Translations under genes and position numbers: made by a program
The notes under the pieces: model-generated
What the model was told of the DNA's origin: nothing
Databases searched by the model: none
Seen by the model: only the letters and a program-made list of their open reading frames with translations
Assembly: GCF_902859945.1 (NCBI RefSeq)
Contig: NZ_CADIKL010000007.1
Span: 62,001 to 126,000, forward strand
Reading direction: 5' to 3'
Source of the DNA: Paraburkholderia caffeinitolerans
Lineage (GTDB): Bacteria > Pseudomonadota > Gammaproteobacteria > Burkholderiales > Burkholderiaceae
Length of the DNA stretch: 64,000 nucleotides
Shown: in pieces, positions 21,562 to 29,763 of the stretch
How the letters are laid out: each line of letters begins with the position of its first letter
How positions within the stretch are numbered: the first letter of the stretch is position 1

Positions 21562-21728
21562 AGGCAATTCACAGGCTGCCCACAGCTGACCCACAGGTTA
21601 TCCACGGAATCATCCACAGGCGGCAGGGTGGCGGGCGTCGACCCAATCGCGCTGGATCGCGCTCAATATCTGAGCATTCCACAGCGTGCCCACAGGCTGC
21701 CAACAGGTCATCCACAACCTTGTCCACA
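21562..21728. repeat. Two clusters of phased DnaA-box-like nonamers
   Basis: Ten copies of a motif ending in CCACA(G) lie in two clusters 110 bp apart. The CACA cores start at 21570, 21581, 21592, 21603, 21615 and at 21680, 21691, 21702, 21713, 21725. Spacing is 11, 11, 11, 12 in both. The last two of each cluster are closest to the DnaA consensus TTATCCACA: TTATCCACG and TCATCCACA in the first, TCATCCACA and TTGTCCACA in the second. The first three of each are degenerate (for example CTGCCCACA). The clusters look like an old tandem duplication. The array lies in the 370-bp gap between the divergent birA and lipid-transporter genes. Confidence 0.75.
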
Positions 21729-21862
21729 GCGGTCATGGGCGCAGCATACGCCCTGCACCGGCAGTGGGATCGGTGCGCGTCCCGACCGACGAAACGGGGC
21801 TCGTTCGCTACAATGGTTGATCACTTCTCCTTTTTCCCGAGCGCCCCGCCTTGAGTCATGAG

Positions 21863-22984
21863 ATGCCGCCCGGCCTCGAAATCGCGGCCGGCACCCACGG
21901 AAAAATCGTGCGCCTGTCCGGTCAATGGACCGCGCTGGCGCTCGCGCGCGATCGCGACCGCGGCGGCGCGGCGCGGCGTCTGGGTGCGCTCGTTGGCGAG
22001 CGCATCGGGCAATGGGATCTCTCGCGTATCGAGCGCATGGATCACGTGGGCGGCCAGGCGCTCTGGCGCGCCTGGGGCCACAAGCTGCCCGCCGATCTCG
22101 TCGAACTGTCCGACACTCAGCGCGACATCTTCGAGCGCATTGCGCTGCTCGACTCGGTGCGCGAGCCGGCCGAGCGCGTGGTGCGCACTGGTCCCGTCAC
22201 GCAACTCGGCCTTGCGATGTTTTCGTTCGGCGATCACCTGTACGGCGGGCTGGGCATGCTCGGCCGCGTGATGCTCGATCTGCTCCTAATCCTGCGCAAG
22301 CCCAAGGTCACGCCGTGGGTCGAGATTTCCGCGAACATCTATAACGCCGGCACGCGTGCTTTGCCGATCACGGCGCTCGTCGCGTTTCTGATCGGCATCG
22401 TGCTGTCGTATTTGTCGGCGCAGCAGTTGCGGCTGTTCGGTGCGAATCAGTTCATCGTGAATATTCTCGGGCTCGCGGTGATCCGCGAGCTCGGGCCGGT
22501 GCTTTCTGCCATTCTGGTCGCGGGGCGCTCGGGCTCGGCCATCACCGCGCAGATCGGCGTGATGCGTGTGACCGAGGAGCTCGATGCCATGCGCGTGATG
22601 GGCATCTCGCACGGCCTGCGCCTGATCCTGCCGCGCGTGATCGCGCTGGGCGTGGCCATGCCGCTGCTGGTAATGTGGACCGACATCATCGCGCTGCTCG
22701 GTGGCGCGCTCGCGGCCAAGGCCGTGCTCGGCATCGACATCTCGTACTTCGTTCGATCGTTGCCGAGCGTGGTCCCGACAGCGAATCTGTGGATCGGGCT
22801 GGGCAAGGGCGTGGCGTTCGGCATGCTGGTTGCTATCGTCGGCTGCCACTTCGGCTTTCGCATCAAGGCGAACTCGCAGAGCCTCGGCGAAGGCACGACC
22901 ACTTCGGTCGTGACCTCCATCACCATCGTGATTCTCGCCGACGCCGTGTTCGCGATTCTGTTTCAGAACGTGGGGCTGTCATGA
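21863..22984 (+). CDS. MlaE-family lipid ABC transporter permease with N-terminal STAS-like domain
   Basis: About 373 residues. The first ~100 look like a STAS/MlaB-type domain (IVRLSGQWTALALARDRDRG to FERIALLDSV). It is fused to a MlaE permease with five or so membrane helices. Conserved MlaE segments include AGRSGSAITAQIGVMRVTEELDAMRVMGI and PRVIALGVAMPLL. It forms the membrane part of an MCE lipid transporter between inner and outer membranes. The fused STAS part may replace a separate MlaB. I use the ATG at 21863; a TTG at 21851 is also in frame and neither has a clear ribosome site. Its stop overlaps the next gene (ATGA). Confidence 0.9.
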   Translation: MPPGLEIAAGTHGKIVRLSGQWTALALARDRDRGGAARRLGALVGERIGQWDLSRIERMDHVGGQALWRAWGHKLPADLVELSDTQRDIFERIALLDSVREPAERVVRTGPVTQLGLAMFSFGDHLYGGLGMLGRVMLDLLLILRKPKVTPWVEISANIYNAGTRALPITALVAFLIGIVLSYLSAQQLRLFGANQFIVNILGLAVIRELGPVLSAILVAGRSGSAITAQIGVMRVTEELDAMRVMGISHGLRLILPRVIALGVAMPLLVMWTDIIALLGGALAAKAVLGIDISYFVRSLPSVVPTANLWIGLGKGVAFGMLVAIVGCHFGFRIKANSQSLGEGTTTSVVTSITIVILADAVFAILFQNVGLS

Positions 22985-23934
22985 GTACGATCGGCACACC
23001 CGCAACACCCGGGGCGATCCGCACACCCGGCACGTTGACTACGAGCGGCACGATGACCACGCCGCTCAAGGGCGCGGTCGAGGACTTGCCGCTGCCGGCG
23101 ATCGGCGAGCCGATCATCGAGGTGCGCAATCTCAGCAAGCGCTATGGGCGCAACATCGTCCATCAGCATCTGAATCTCGACATCCGCCGTGGCGAAATCG
23201 TCACGATCGTGGGCGGCTCGGGCTCGGGCAAGACCACGCTCGTGCGCCAGATCCTCGGGCTGGAGCGGCCCACCTCGGGCACCATCAAGATGTTCGGCGA
23301 GGACATCTCGACGATCGAGCCCGAGCGCGCCCGCCTGATGCGCACGCGCACGGGCATGCTGTTCCAGCACGGCGCGCTGTTCTCGTCGCTTTCGGTGTTC
23401 GACAACGTGGCGCAACCGGTGCGTGAACTCGGCAAGGTGCCGGCGGACCTGTTGCGCGACATCGTGATGCTCAAGCTCGAGATGGTCGGGCTGCCGTGCA
23501 AGCACGCATCGAAGCCGCCGGCCGCGCTCTCGGGCGGCATGGTCAAGCGCGTGGGCCTCGCGCGCGCGATCGTGCTGGAGCCGGAGCTGCTGTTTCTCGA
23601 CGAGCCGACGGCGGGGCTCGACCCGCGTTCGTCCGACGAAGTGGTGGAACTCATCAGCACGCTGCACCGCGCGCTTGGCCTCACGGTCGTGCTGATCACG
23701 CACGATCTCGACGCCATGGTCGCGCTGTCCACGCGCGTGGCTGTGATCGCCGAGCGCAAGGTACTGGTGGCGGCGCCCGTGGAAGAGGCGGCGTGCGTGG
23801 ACGATCCGTTCATCCGCGAATATTTTTTGGGCATGCGCGGCCGGCGCGCGCTGCAGGCGCTGCCGCCAGAGCGGCGCGCAAAGCTGCCGCCGGCGGCGCT
23901 CGCGCCGGCTTCGGTGGGCGCGAGGCCATGCTGA
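22981..23934 (+). CDS. MlaF-family lipid transport ABC ATPase
   Basis: This 317-residue ATPase has Walker A GGSGSGKTT (residues 78-86), signature ALSGGMVKRVGLARA, Walker B ELLFLDEPTAGLD and the switch histidine in VLITHDLD. It powers the MlaE permease, whose stop it overlaps by 4 bp. The first ~40 residues are a Thr/Pro/Gly-rich run (TPATPGAIRTPGTLTTSGT) absent from usual MlaF; a later in-frame ATG (MTTPLKGAVED) at residue 25 could be the true start. The C-terminus after FLGMRGRRALQ is an Ala/Pro-rich tail. Confidence 0.92.
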   Translation: MSTIGTPATPGAIRTPGTLTTSGTMTTPLKGAVEDLPLPAIGEPIIEVRNLSKRYGRNIVHQHLNLDIRRGEIVTIVGGSGSGKTTLVRQILGLERPTSGTIKMFGEDISTIEPERARLMRTRTGMLFQHGALFSSLSVFDNVAQPVRELGKVPADLLRDIVMLKLEMVGLPCKHASKPPAALSGGMVKRVGLARAIVLEPELLFLDEPTAGLDPRSSDEVVELISTLHRALGLTVVLITHDLDAMVALSTRVAVIAERKVLVAAPVEEAACVDDPFIREYFLGMRGRRALQALPPERRAKLPPAALAPASVGARPC

Positions 23935-24083
23935 CGCGCGCCACGCGAGGCGGCACCGGCGCGCGCGAGCGGCGCATGGCCGCGCTCGGGGTTGCGCGCG
24001 CAATTGCGCGAGTCGGCGCGCCGGTAGTCGCGCGGTCGGGTGCGCTGGTGGTAGCGGTAGTCGTCGCCAACAAGGGAATCTGA
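23928..24083 (+). CDS. Possible 51-residue small protein between mlaF-like and mlaD-like genes
   Basis: An ATG frame starts 7 bp before the end of the ATPase gene (with GCGAGGCC upstream) and ends 2 bp before the MlaD-family start. It therefore fills the gap exactly, as a translationally coupled gene would. The product is basic (about ten Arg/Lys) with a hydrophobic C-terminal half (GALVVAVVVANKG). I recognise no family, and high-GC sequence gives such frames by chance. An alternative is that this is simply a 150-bp spacer. Confidence 0.25.
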   Translation: MLTRATRGGTGARERRMAALGVARAIARVGAPVVARSGALVVAVVVANKGI

Positions 24084-24085
24084 CG

Positions 24086-25051
24086 ATGGAAAACAAAGCG
24101 CATGCGTTCTGGGCGGGCGCCTTCACAATCGGGCTGCTGGCGGTGATCGCGTTCGCGGTCGTGTTCTTCAGCGCGGACCATACGGTGCGCGTGCCCTACG
24201 ACCTGATCTCGCGCAGCAACGTGACGGGGCTCTATCCCGATGCGGCCGTGCGCTATCGCGGGCTCGACGTCGGCAAGGTGCAGTCGATCAAGTTCGATCA
24301 GAGCCACCCGGGGCAGATCCGCATTCGCGTGCTGGTCGACCAGAAGGCGCCGATGACGCGCTCCACCTACGGCACGCTCGCGCTGCAGGGCGTGACGGGC
24401 ATCGCGTTCGTTCAGCTCGACGACAACGGTCTCGATCTGTCGCCGCTGCCCTCGTCGGAGAAGCACGTGGCCGAGATCCAGCTGCGCCCGGGCCTGCTCG
24501 ACCAGTTGCAGCGTCGCGGTGACGCGCTGCTGCGCAAGCTCGACAGCATCGCCAGCGACGCTGACCAGATGCTGAACGAGGAGAACCGCAAGCAGATCAT
24601 GGCGGCCGTCAACAGCGTGCAGCAGGCCGCGGACAACGTGAACGTCATCGCGCAGCAACTGGAGCCGACCACGAAGCTCCTGCCGGGTGCGGTCACGGAC
24701 CTGCGCAAGACGCTGCAATCGACCAATCAGCTTGTCATCGGCCTGAACCGCCCGGATGGCCCGTTCCAGACCAACCTGAACAAGGCCGGCACGGCGGCGG
24801 CCCAGGCGGGGCAGGCGCTGAGTTCGATCGACGCGTCGATCCAGGAGCTCTCGGCGCGGGTGGGCTACGACACGCTGCCGCGCGTCGACTCGCTGACCGA
24901 GGATGTGCGTTCGGCGATGCGCTCGGTGGACCGGGCAGCAGGCACCTTCAGCACGAGTCCGAACAGCCTGTTGTTCGGCGGCGCGCCGCAGCCGGCGCCG
25001 GGCCCGGGCGAGCCTGGCTTTGCCTGGCCAGCTGGCGCGGGCGCGAAGTAA
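24086..25051 (+). CDS. MlaD-family MCE-domain protein
   Basis: The 321-residue protein has one N-terminal membrane anchor (FWAGAFTIGLLAVIAFAVVFF) followed by an MCE domain (NVTGLYPDAAVRYRGLDVGKV to GVTGIAFVQLDD, residues about 46-115). A long helical C-terminal region follows. MCE proteins form hexameric rings in the periplasm that carry phospholipids. The tail ends in a Pro/Gly/Ala-rich stretch. It is the third core gene of the permease-ATPase-MCE operon; the lipoprotein gene follows 82 bp later. The set resembles Mce systems other than the canonical mlaFEDCB, because no mlaC or mlaB gene is present. Confidence 0.92.
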   Translation: MENKAHAFWAGAFTIGLLAVIAFAVVFFSADHTVRVPYDLISRSNVTGLYPDAAVRYRGLDVGKVQSIKFDQSHPGQIRIRVLVDQKAPMTRSTYGTLALQGVTGIAFVQLDDNGLDLSPLPSSEKHVAEIQLRPGLLDQLQRRGDALLRKLDSIASDADQMLNEENRKQIMAAVNSVQQAADNVNVIAQQLEPTTKLLPGAVTDLRKTLQSTNQLVIGLNRPDGPFQTNLNKAGTAAAQAGQALSSIDASIQELSARVGYDTLPRVDSLTEDVRSAMRSVDRAAGTFSTSPNSLLFGGAPQPAPGPGEPGFAWPAGAGAK

Positions 25052-25133
25052 CGGACGGGAAATAACGGGCGCGCAGCCACTTCGGGCAAAAACCGGCAAA
25101 AACCGCAGGAAGCTATTTCAGGAAGGAACCGCA

Positions 25134-25793
25134 ATGTCACGCCAAGCCACTTCGTCACGCTCGCTCCCGAGGCTCTGCCGCGCCGCGCTCGCGGTGCTCG
25201 CCATCGGCATGCTGGCGGCGTGCGCAGGCCGCTCCGTCACGCTCTCCGAGGTCCGCTACGACCTCGGGCCGCAACAGGAGGCGGCCAGCCCATCGGCGGC
25301 GTCGCCCTCGGCGCCTTCGTCTGCTTCGCTGCCGCCGCTCAAGGTGCTCGAAGTGAACGCGCCGCCGACGCTCGACCACGACGGCATCCTCTACCGCCTG
25401 AGCGGCGACTCGCAGCGCACGGGGCGCTACGCGGACAGCCGCTGGACGATGTCGCCCGCGCGCCTGCTCACGCTGCGCCTGCGCAGTGCGCTCGGCTCGC
25501 GCGCCACCGTGCTCTCGGGCGCCGACGCGGTGCCGGCCCCCATGTTGAAGGTGGAACTCACCGAGTTCGAACAGGTCTTCGACTCATCGACGCAAAGCGC
25601 CGGCGTGCTGGCCGCGCGCGCGACGCTCATGCGCGGCGGCAAGGTGATCGCGCAGCGCTCGTTCGTGGCGCGCGCACCCGCGAGCACGCCCGACGCAGCC
25701 GGCGGCGTGGCGGCGCTGCGCGCGGCGAGCGACGATTTTGCGGGCCAGATCGGAACGTGGGTGAGCGCGCAGGCGTTCGCCGGCACGCCTTGA
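25134..25793 (+). CDS. ABC-type transport auxiliary lipoprotein (PqiC/DUF330-like)
   Basis: This 219-residue lipoprotein has a lipobox LAAC near residue 30 after a basic, hydrophobic signal peptide. The mature part starts with AGRSVTLSEVRYDLG and has the alpha-beta fold pattern of the PqiC/DUF330 family (DGILYRLSGDSQRTGRYADSRW, then APMLKVELTEFEQVFDS). Such lipoproteins are thought to join the MCE tunnel to the outer membrane. GGAAGGAACC precedes the ATG. Gene order permease, ATPase, MCE, lipoprotein supports the role. Confidence 0.87.
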   Translation: MSRQATSSRSLPRLCRAALAVLAIGMLAACAGRSVTLSEVRYDLGPQQEAASPSAASPSAPSSASLPPLKVLEVNAPPTLDHDGILYRLSGDSQRTGRYADSRWTMSPARLLTLRLRSALGSRATVLSGADAVPAPMLKVELTEFEQVFDSSTQSAGVLAARATLMRGGKVIAQRSFVARAPASTPDAAGGVAALRAASDDFAGQIGTWVSAQAFAGTP

Positions 25794-25854
25794 GAAACGC
25801 GAGGTCCGGGCGCGCTGGCGGGCCGGACGCATCAGAAGAGGCGGTACAGGCGGT

Positions 25855-27036
25855 ATGTCGTCACCCAAACCCGAAACGCTGCCGCGCCAGGCTTCCATGC
25901 TCTCGCGCCAGGCGTTCGCGCTCTACACCGCACTGATCGTCTACGCCTCGTGGTATCCGTTCTCGGGCTGGCGCTCGCTCGGGCTCGGCCCCTTCGACTT
26001 TCTCGGCGATCCCTTTCCGAAGTACTGGACTGTCTTCGACGTTGTCACCAACGTGCTTGGCTACATGCCGTTCGGCGCGCTCGCGGTGCTCGCCGTCTGG
26101 CCGCGTTGTCGCGGCTTGCTGGCGGTCGCGCTCGCCACGCTGGGCGGCACGCTGCTATCGGGCGTCATGGAGGCTGTGCAGACGTATTTGCCCACGCGCG
26201 TCGCCTCGAATCTCGACCTTGGCACCAATGTGCTCGGCGCGCTGCTGGGCGCGGCGATTGCCGCGCCGGCCACGGGCGCGCTGCTTGAACGGGGCTTCCT
26301 GCGGCGGCTGCGCTTTCGCTGGTTCGAGCGCGATGCGGGCGCGCTGATGGTGCTGGCCGCGCTGTGGCCGTTCGCGACGATGTTTCCGGTGCCGCGTCTC
26401 TTCGGCATGGGCGACTGGCCGCGCGCGCTCTGGGAGCGCTTCGACGTATCGATGCAGGGCGCGGTGCTCGCCTGGGCGCCCGCTGCGTGGCACCTGAGCG
26501 CGTGGCCCGATGCGTTGGTCGCGCGCCTGCCGGAGTCTGACTGGGAGACGCTCATCACCGCGCTCAACTTGTTCGGCGCGGCAGCATTCGCCTCGCTGCC
26601 GATGCGCCCTCGCGCGCCGCGCGCGCGGCTCATCGTGCTGCTGATCGTGACCACACTCGTTGTGAAAGCGGGTGCGACCTTCCTGCAGTCGCAAAGCGGC
26701 CTGCTGTTCGACTGGGCGACGCCTGGGGCGCTCGCGGGGCTCGGCTGGGGCACGCTCACGGCCTTCCTCGCGTTGTTCCTGCCGCGTACGGCGCGCGCCG
26801 CCGCCGCGACGGCGGCGCTGGCAGTCTCGCTCGTGCTCGTGAACGTGCTGCCGGTGAGTCCCTATTTCGACGTGCTGCTCGCCGACTGGCGCCAGGGCCG
26901 CTATCTGCACTTCAACGGGCTGGCGCGCTGGCTCGCGTGGACATGGCCGTGGGCGGCGCTCGGCTGGACGGCGTTTTCGCTAGAGCGCGCGTGGCTTGCG
27001 CGGCGCGCGCGGAACCGGGCGCGATCGGGCCGCTGA
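25855..27036 (+). CDS. VanZ family membrane protein
   Basis: The 393-residue polytopic membrane protein has a VanZ-like N-terminal half: YASWYPFSGW, FDVVTNVLGYMPFGAL and SGVMEAVQTYLPTRVASNLDLGTN. These are the conserved VanZ segments (loss-of-carboxylate pocket residues in the D/E-rich loops). The C-terminal half has further helices and ends Arg-rich (RRARNRARSGR). VanZ proteins contribute to glycopeptide tolerance in Gram-positive bacteria; the role in proteobacteria is unclear. It follows the lipoprotein gene by 61 bp and may belong to the lipid-transport operon. Confidence 0.85.
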   Translation: MSSPKPETLPRQASMLSRQAFALYTALIVYASWYPFSGWRSLGLGPFDFLGDPFPKYWTVFDVVTNVLGYMPFGALAVLAVWPRCRGLLAVALATLGGTLLSGVMEAVQTYLPTRVASNLDLGTNVLGALLGAAIAAPATGALLERGFLRRLRFRWFERDAGALMVLAALWPFATMFPVPRLFGMGDWPRALWERFDVSMQGAVLAWAPAAWHLSAWPDALVARLPESDWETLITALNLFGAAAFASLPMRPRAPRARLIVLLIVTTLVVKAGATFLQSQSGLLFDWATPGALAGLGWGTLTAFLALFLPRTARAAAATAALAVSLVLVNVLPVSPYFDVLLADWRQGRYLHFNGLARWLAWTWPWAALGWTAFSLERAWLARRARNRARSGR

Positions 27037-27066
27037 ATTTGGCGCTGAATTTGCCGCTGAGTTTGC
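27031..27066. repeat. Three 12-bp tandem repeats across the VanZ stop codon
   Basis: Three near-copies of CGCTGAATTTGG start inside the last codons of the VanZ gene, and the first copy supplies its TGA stop. Loss of a copy would not alter the stop. Confidence 0.7.
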
Positions 27067-27259
27067 CGCAGCGGTCCGGCCTCGCGTCCCGCACGCACGC
27101 CGATGACGCGAGAAGCGTTCGCGCCACGCTCGCTATAATCGATCGCATTGCGCCAACCGCATTGCATCGACGGCGCGCGCGAATGTGATTCAAGCGTGAT
27201 TCAAACCTGAGCCGACCGCCACGCGCGCCGCGCCCGACACTTCACCGGTATCCCCCGCC

Positions 27260-27586
27260 ATGACCGATTCGTTCTATCAACACCACGTCTTTTTCTGCCT
27301 GAACCAGCGCGACCCCGGCGCCGATCGTCCGAGCTGCGCGAACTGCAACGCCCAGGCGATGCAGGAATACGCGAAAAAGCGCGTGAAGGAGCTGGGCCTC
27401 GCGGGCCCGGGCAAGGTGCGCATCAACAAGGCCGGCTGCCTCGACCGCTGCGAGGAAGGGCCCACCGTCGTCGTGTATCCCGAGGGCACCTGGTACACCT
27501 ATGTCGACGAGAGCGACATCGAGGAAATCGTTGTCTCGCATTTGCAGAACGGCCAGGTGGTCGAGCGCCTGAAGATCGACCGCTAA
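27260..27586 (+). CDS. Thioredoxin-like [2Fe-2S] ferredoxin-domain protein
   Basis: This 108-residue protein belongs to the thioredoxin-fold (2Fe-2S) family. Cys13 (FFCLNQR), Cys26 and Cys29 (SCANC), and Cys60 and Cys64 (KAGCLDRCEEGP) are visible; four of these ligate the cluster, and the CxxxC close to the C-terminal side is the family hallmark. It ends in a conserved NGQVVERLKI. Likely cytosolic electron carrier of unknown partner. It starts a three-gene stretch on the plus strand, with an alpha/beta hydrolase 103 bp downstream. Confidence 0.88.
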   Translation: MTDSFYQHHVFFCLNQRDPGADRPSCANCNAQAMQEYAKKRVKELGLAGPGKVRINKAGCLDRCEEGPTVVVYPEGTWYTYVDESDIEEIVVSHLQNGQVVERLKIDR

Positions 27587-27689
27587 TCGCCGGAAAGCGC
27601 GCCGGAAAGCGCGACAGGAAAAGCGCCAGATAAAACGCTAAAGAACCCCGCCCGCAAGGGGCCACGGAACCCAGGCAAGATCCGCAACG

Positions 27690-28322
27690 ATGAACGCACA
27701 AACCGAAAAATTCCATATCGACGGTCCCATCGGCCAGATCGAATGCGCACTCGACAGGCCCGACGCGAACACGCCCGTGCGCGGCATCGCGCTCGTCGCG
27801 CATCCCCATCCGCTGTTTGGCGGCACCATGGACAACAAGGTTGCGCAGACCCTCGCGCGCACGCTCGTGCAGCTCGGCTACGTGACTTACCGGTCGAACT
27901 TTCGCGGCGTCGGCACGACGGCCGGCACGCATGACAACGGCATTGGCGAACAGGACGACCTGCTCGAACTCATCGGCTACATGCGCGCGCAGCCGGGCCA
28001 GGCCGATGTGCCGCTCGTGCTCGCAGGCTTCTCGTTCGGCACCTTTGTGCTTTCGCATGTGGCGAAGCGCTATCAGGACGCCGGTGGCCAGATCGAGCGC
28101 ATGGTATTCGTGGGCACCGCGGCCAGCCGCTGGGAGGTCGCGCCGGTGCGCGACGACACGCTGCTGATTCACGGCGAGCTCGACGAAACCGTGCCGATTC
28201 TCTCCGTCTACGAATGGGCGCGCCCGCAGGAGCTGCCGATTGTCGTGATTCCGGGGGCAGAACACTTCCTGCATCGCAAGCTGCATATTCTCAAGCGCAT
28301 CATCGTCGACGCCTGGCGTTGA
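27690..28322 (+). CDS. Alpha/beta hydrolase
   Basis: The 210-residue hydrolase has a complete triad: Ser115 in GFSFG, Asp165 in HGELDETVP and a His in GAEHFLHRK near residues 192-195. The oxyanion region is AHPHPLFGGTMDNK. This compact layout is the COG2945-type family, predicted esterases with no defined substrate. No signal peptide is present. It lies between the ferredoxin-like protein and the DD-carboxypeptidase gene. Confidence 0.87.
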   Translation: MNAQTEKFHIDGPIGQIECALDRPDANTPVRGIALVAHPHPLFGGTMDNKVAQTLARTLVQLGYVTYRSNFRGVGTTAGTHDNGIGEQDDLLELIGYMRAQPGQADVPLVLAGFSFGTFVLSHVAKRYQDAGGQIERMVFVGTAASRWEVAPVRDDTLLIHGELDETVPILSVYEWARPQELPIVVIPGAEHFLHRKLHILKRIIVDAWR

Positions 28323-28548
28323 AGTTCGAAAAGCGCTTCCAGTACGCGCAAACGTGTGCCCAGTTCGAAAAACGCCATCACGTGGCGCGTATAATGGGCC
28401 GTCTTTTTTTGCGCTCCGCCGCGCCCGTTTTCCTTGTATTCCGGCGTGTGAGCGAGGCGCCGCGGTTAGCCCCTGATTTCGGCCCCCCACCTGCGCGCCC
28501 CGTGGCGCGCAACGTTCATCCCGACCCCAATCCGTTCGACCTGAACCT

Positions 28549-29763
28549 ATGCGTTTTCTCTCCTCCGGCCAGCAATCCTCCTTCGTTTCTTCCTCCACTG
28601 TCCGCAACGTCACGCTTGGCGCCATGCTGCCCGCGGCGCTCCTCGCAAGCGCGAGCGCGTTCGCGCAGGTGCCGCCGCCCGCGGTGAACGCGCGTTCGTG
28701 GGTGCTCATGGACGCTACCGCGAACCAGGTGCTCGCCTCGGGCAACGCCGACGAGCGCGTCGAGCCGGCCTCGCTCACGAAGCTGATGACCGCCTACCTC
28801 GTGTTCGAGGCGCTGCAGGCCAAGAAGATCACGATGGAGCAGATCGTCACGCCGAGCGAAGCGGTGCGCCGCGTGAAGAACGACGAGTCGCGCATGTTCA
28901 TCGAGGCGAACAAGCCGGTGTCGGTGCATGACCTCGTGTACGGCATGATCATCCAGTCGGGCAACGACGCCGCGATCGCGCTCGCGGAACTCGTGGGCGG
29001 CAGCGAGGCGAACTTCGTCAACATGATGAATGCCGAGGCGCAGAAGCTCGGCATGGCGCACACGCATTTCGCCGACGTGAACGGCATGCCCGACCCGAAT
29101 CACTACACGACGGCCGGCGACCTTGCGACGCTCTCCGCGCGCATGATCCGCGACTATCCCGAGTACTACAGCATCTTCTCGGTGAAGGAGTTCACGTACA
29201 ACAAGATCAAGCAGCCGAACCGCAACCGTCTGCTGTGGATCGATCCGACCGTCGACGGCCTGAAGACCGGCCACACCAAGGCGGCGGGCTACTGCCTGAT
29301 CGCATCGGCCAAGCGTCCGCTCGCGGGCGGCGGCGACCGCCGTCTGGTTTCGGTGATGATGGGCGAGCAAAAGGAGCACGACCGGGTTCAGGACAGCATG
29401 AAGATGCTGAACTACGGCTATAGCGCCTACGACAGCACGCGCATCTATGCGGCGAATCAGGCCGTGGCCACGCCGCGCGTCTACAAGGGCGCAACGGATT
29501 CCGTGAAGGTGGGCGTGAAGAAGGACCAGTACGTGACGCTGCCCAAGGGCGCCGCCGACAAGGCCAAGCCGCAGATCGAAATCACGACCCCGCTGATCGC
29601 GCCGCTCGCGGACGGCCAGCAGGTCGGCACGGCGAAGTTCGTCGGCGCGGACGGCAAGGTGCTCACGCAGTTCCCGCTGGTCGCGCTCCAGCCGGTGCCG
29701 CAAGCCGGCATCGCGGGCCGCGTGTGGGATTCGCTCATGCTCATGTTCAACAAGAAGAAGTAA
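28549..29763 (+). CDS. D-alanyl-D-alanine carboxypeptidase (PBP5/6 family)
   Basis: This 404-residue periplasmic protein has an N-terminal signal peptide (cleavage probably after SAFA, about residue 39) and the penicillin-binding active-site motifs SLTK (75-78), SGN (137-139) and KTG (239-241). The C-terminal PBP5 domain follows (VGVKKDQYVTLPKGAADKAK to QFPLVALQPVPQ). It ends with a helix RVWDSLMLMFNKKK, a likely amphipathic membrane anchor. It trims the terminal D-Ala of peptidoglycan pentapeptides. The stop is immediately followed by the start of the D-amino acid aminotransferase, so D-Ala release and D-amino acid metabolism are coupled in one operon. Confidence 0.93.
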   Translation: MRFLSSGQQSSFVSSSTVRNVTLGAMLPAALLASASAFAQVPPPAVNARSWVLMDATANQVLASGNADERVEPASLTKLMTAYLVFEALQAKKITMEQIVTPSEAVRRVKNDESRMFIEANKPVSVHDLVYGMIIQSGNDAAIALAELVGGSEANFVNMMNAEAQKLGMAHTHFADVNGMPDPNHYTTAGDLATLSARMIRDYPEYYSIFSVKEFTYNKIKQPNRNRLLWIDPTVDGLKTGHTKAAGYCLIASAKRPLAGGGDRRLVSVMMGEQKEHDRVQDSMKMLNYGYSAYDSTRIYAANQAVATPRVYKGATDSVKVGVKKDQYVTLPKGAADKAKPQIEITTPLIAPLADGQQVGTAKFVGADGKVLTQFPLVALQPVPQAGIAGRVWDSLMLMFNKKK

